Shown here piece by piece: positions 5,924-7,684 of a DNA stretch of 7,684 nt (position 1 is the first letter of the stretch; the number at the start of each line of letters is the position of its first letter). Location of the stretch: positions 1 to 7,684 of the forward strand of contig JANWZY010000138.1 in the NCBI GenBank assembly GCA_025061935.1. The letters are read 5' to 3'. The notes under the pieces are model-generated. The model was not told the DNA's origin. It did not search any database and was given only the letters and a program-made list of their open reading frames with translations. This DNA is from Verrucomicrobiia bacterium. GTDB taxonomy: Bacteria > Verrucomicrobiota > Verrucomicrobiia > Limisphaerales > DTLC01. Both the position numbers and the translations under genes were made by a program.

Positions 5924-5942
5924 GGCGCGGCCAGGCGCGGCC
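5924..5942. repeat. Tandem 9-bp direct repeat GGCGCGGCC
   Basis: GGCGCGGCC occurs at 5924-5932 and again at 5934-5942, separated by one A. It lies 58-77 bases upstream of the fhs start. It could be an operator-like pair at 10-bp spacing (one helical turn) or simply low-complexity GC sequence. Confidence 0.4.
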
Positions 5943-6000
5943 CAGCGCTTTCTGCATTGCGGTTCGGCCTCGCCGCTAATACAGTTTCCCACGCTTTCAT

Positions 6001-7641
6001 ATGCCGACACAACTAAAGCTACCCGAGGGCGTGCCGCCAAGGAAGATTTACGAGGTCGCACGCGAAGTCGGGCTTGACCCGGACAAAATACTGCCGCACG
6101 GGCACTTCATCGCCAAAGTGCCAATCGAGGAATTGCAAGCGCGGCAGCACCGACCCGACGGCAAGCTGATCCTTGTGACCGCTATGTCGCCGACGCCCCA
6201 AGGCGAGGGCAAAACCACCACCACCATCGGCCTCGCAGACGCGCTACGCAGGCTCGGCCTCCGCACCATGTTTTGCCTGCGCGAGCCGTCGCTCGGCCCG
6301 TACTTCGGCATCAAAGGCGGCGGCACAGGCGCAGGCTACGCACAGGTCACCCCAGCCGAGGACATCAACCTACATTTCGTCGGCGACATGTACGCCGTCG
6401 AAAAAGCCAACAACCTGCTGTGCGCCATGGTTGACAACCACCTGCAGCACGGCAACGAGCTGGGGATCGACCCGCGCCGCATCGTGCTCAAGCGCGTCAT
6501 TGACCTGAACGAACGCTCGCTGCGCGACATCATAATCGGGCTGGGCGGGCCGAAACACGGCGTGCCGCGCCGCGACGGGTTCAACATCACGCCCGCGTCC
6601 GAGGTCATGGCCATACTTTGTCTCGCCAGCGACTTCCACGACCTCGGCCGGCGCCTGGCCAACATCGTCGTCGGGTTCACCTACAAGGGCGAACCTGTCC
6701 GGGCCGAGGCGATCAAAGCCGTCGGCGCCATGCAAGTGCTGCTGCGCGACGCGATCCACCCGAACCTAGTGCAATCCCTCGAAGGCACGCCCGCGTTCGT
6801 CCACGCCGGCCCATTTGCAAACATTGCGCAAGGCACCAACACAGCCATCGCGACGCGGCTCGCGCTGAAGCTGGCCGACTACGTAGTCACCGAAGCCGGG
6901 TTCGGCACCGACCTCGGCGCAGAAAAGTTTTTCCACATCAAATGCCGCACCGCCGGCCTGCGCCCAAACGCGGTCGTGATCGTCGCCTCGATCAAGGCAA
7001 TCATGTACCACGGCGGGTTCAAGGCCGACGGCGGCCTCGGCAACCTCGCCAAACACATCGAAAACATCCGGCTCTTCGGCCTTGAGCCGGTCGTCGCAAT
7101 CAACAGGTTCGATACCGACAAGCCCGAAGACCTCCGCCGCCTCGTCAGGTTCTGTGCAAAGCTCGGCGTCGAAGCCGTCGTAGCCGAGCACTACGCCAAA
7201 GGCGGCGAAGGCGCCATCGAGCTGGCCAAAGCGGTCCTGCGCGCCATCGAACGCAACTCGAAATCGAAACTGAAATTCCTTTACCAGCTCGACATGCCGC
7301 TCCAAAAGAAAATCGAGACGATCGCGCGCAAACTATACGGCGCAGACGGCGTCGAGTTCGACCGCAACGTGCACGAAGACATCGAGCTGTTTACCAAGCA
7401 CGGGTTCGACAAACTACCCGTCTGCATCGCCAAGACACCACTGTCGCTGTCGGACGACCCGGCCAAGCGCGGCCGCCCCCGCGGATTCAACATCAGGGTC
7501 AACGAACTGCGCATTGCTGCAGGCGCCGGCTTTGTGGTGGTCATCTGTGGGAACATTGTGACCATGCCCGGGCTGCCCAAAGAACCAGCCGCTGCGCGAA
7601 TCAAAATCCTGCCCGACGGCCGCGCCATCGGGCTGACCTGA
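6001..7641 (+). CDS. fhs: Formate--tetrahydrofolate ligase (10-formyl-THF synthetase)
   Basis: This enzyme catalyses the ATP-dependent joining of formate to tetrahydrofolate, giving 10-formyl-THF for purine and formyl-methionine synthesis or the methyl branch of C1 metabolism (EC 6.3.4.3); it is cytoplasmic. The 546-residue product is full length. It has the P-loop 'TPQGEGKT' (65-72, Lys71), 'REPSLGP' (94-100), the glycine-rich signature 'GIKGGGTGAGY' (103-113), 'EDINLHF' (120-126), 'FANIAQGTN' (272-280), 'TEAGFGTDLGAEKF' (297-310), 'HYAKGGEGAIELA' (397-409) and the C-terminal 'MPGLPKEPAA' region. Several signature positions differ from what I recall as consensus (GIKGGAAGGGY, PMEDINLHF, FANIAHG, W.KGGEGG), so it belongs to a divergent branch, but the fold and ATP site look intact. 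The ATG at 6001 fits the family's N-terminus; no Shine-Dalgarno sequence precedes it. Third codon positions are mostly C or G. It stands alone and divergent from the pilus operon, with no terminator visible in the 43 bases after its stop. Confidence 0.96.
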   Translation: MPTQLKLPEGVPPRKIYEVAREVGLDPDKILPHGHFIAKVPIEELQARQHRPDGKLILVTAMSPTPQGEGKTTTTIGLADALRRLGLRTMFCLREPSLGPYFGIKGGGTGAGYAQVTPAEDINLHFVGDMYAVEKANNLLCAMVDNHLQHGNELGIDPRRIVLKRVIDLNERSLRDIIIGLGGPKHGVPRRDGFNITPASEVMAILCLASDFHDLGRRLANIVVGFTYKGEPVRAEAIKAVGAMQVLLRDAIHPNLVQSLEGTPAFVHAGPFANIAQGTNTAIATRLALKLADYVVTEAGFGTDLGAEKFFHIKCRTAGLRPNAVVIVASIKAIMYHGGFKADGGLGNLAKHIENIRLFGLEPVVAINRFDTDKPEDLRRLVRFCAKLGVEAVVAEHYAKGGEGAIELAKAVLRAIERNSKSKLKFLYQLDMPLQKKIETIARKLYGADGVEFDRNVHEDIELFTKHGFDKLPVCIAKTPLSLSDDPAKRGRPRGFNIRVNELRIAAGAGFVVVICGNIVTMPGLPKEPAAARIKILPDGRAIGLT

Positions 7642-7684
7642 AAATCGGACTCGAGCAATCCTGGCGCGCATTCGTGTTCCGTCG

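Larger units (their letters stand above)
5706..6000. other. Divergent intergenic region between pilM and fhs
   Basis: This 295-base region must hold the promoters for the leftward pilus operon and the rightward fhs gene. An open minus-strand frame (5957-5718) in phase with pilM encodes an Arg/Gly-rich peptide with no recognisable domain and is judged non-coding. Visible elements are a TATAAC -10-like box before pilM, a tandem 9-bp GC repeat (5924-5942), a T6 run at 5861-5866, and a 15-bp match to the interior of pilM at 5868-5882. No tRNA or other RNA gene was recognised. Confidence 0.7.

Noticed and set aside
5718..5957. 79-codon minus-strand frame directly upstream of and in phase with pilM
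   Set aside because: Arg/Gly-rich composition, no domain, stop 15 bases before pilM, no ribosome binding site; it reads as GC-driven noise.
6766..7305. Long minus-strand frame antisense to fhs (179 codons)
   Set aside because: A mirror of fhs codon bias; fhs on the plus strand explains every conserved motif.
1..7684. CRISPR array, tRNA, rRNA, transposase or phage genes
   Set aside because: No spaced repeats, cloverleaf-like sequence, transposase motifs or integrase motifs were seen on either strand.

Overview
The window is a high-GC stretch (about 60% by eye) of a Gram-negative bacterial chromosome. It carries one convergent-free minus-strand operon for the inner-membrane alignment complex and outer-membrane secretin of a type IV pilus (or a closely related type II secretion/competence machine), with a divergently transcribed C1-metabolism gene beside it. 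The best taxonomic guess is Verrucomicrobiota or a close relative in the PVC group. This rests on the left-edge partial protein, which joins a cohesin-like beta domain to a 'WGDGIPDAWRLRHFG' helix and a 'DADGDGLNN...AGTDPND' calcium-binding repeat, a combination I associate with that phylum. It is an inference from motifs, not a database result.

Layout, right to left along the minus strand: 5706-6000 is a gene-free divergent region. pilM (5705-4632, GTG start), pilN (4628-3954), pilO (3952-3368) and a divergent pilP-like gene (3359-2877) follow with gaps of only 3, 1 and 8 bases, so they are almost certainly one transcriptional unit. A 266-base gene-free gap (2876-2611) contains a GC-rich, hairpin-prone block. 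Then comes the secretin gene pilQ (2610-1006), ended by a 10-bp GC-rich hairpin terminator at 948-924. Past the terminator, still on the minus strand, a secreted-type cohesin-like/thrombospondin-type-3-repeat protein begins near 790 and runs off the left edge. It has no recognisable signal peptide or ribosome binding site, so its start is uncertain and it may be a 5'-truncated remnant. On the plus strand, 6001-7641 is a complete but somewhat divergent formate--tetrahydrofolate ligase (fhs). The last 43 bases hold nothing I can name.

How the parts work together: PilM is a cytoplasmic actin-like ATPase that grips the N-terminal tail of PilN. PilN and PilO are bitopic inner-membrane proteins with periplasmic ferredoxin-like folds. 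The PilP-like periplasmic protein links them to the N-terminal domains of the secretin PilQ, which forms the outer-membrane gate. The pilus motors, platform protein and pilins are not in this window. fhs makes 10-formyl-tetrahydrofolate and has no evident functional link to the pilus genes.

I do not see a wholly new system here. The points most worth a second look are the truncated-looking cohesin/TSP3 gene, the structured pilP-pilQ gap, the minimal secretin with an unusual tail, and the signature-residue changes in Fhs.
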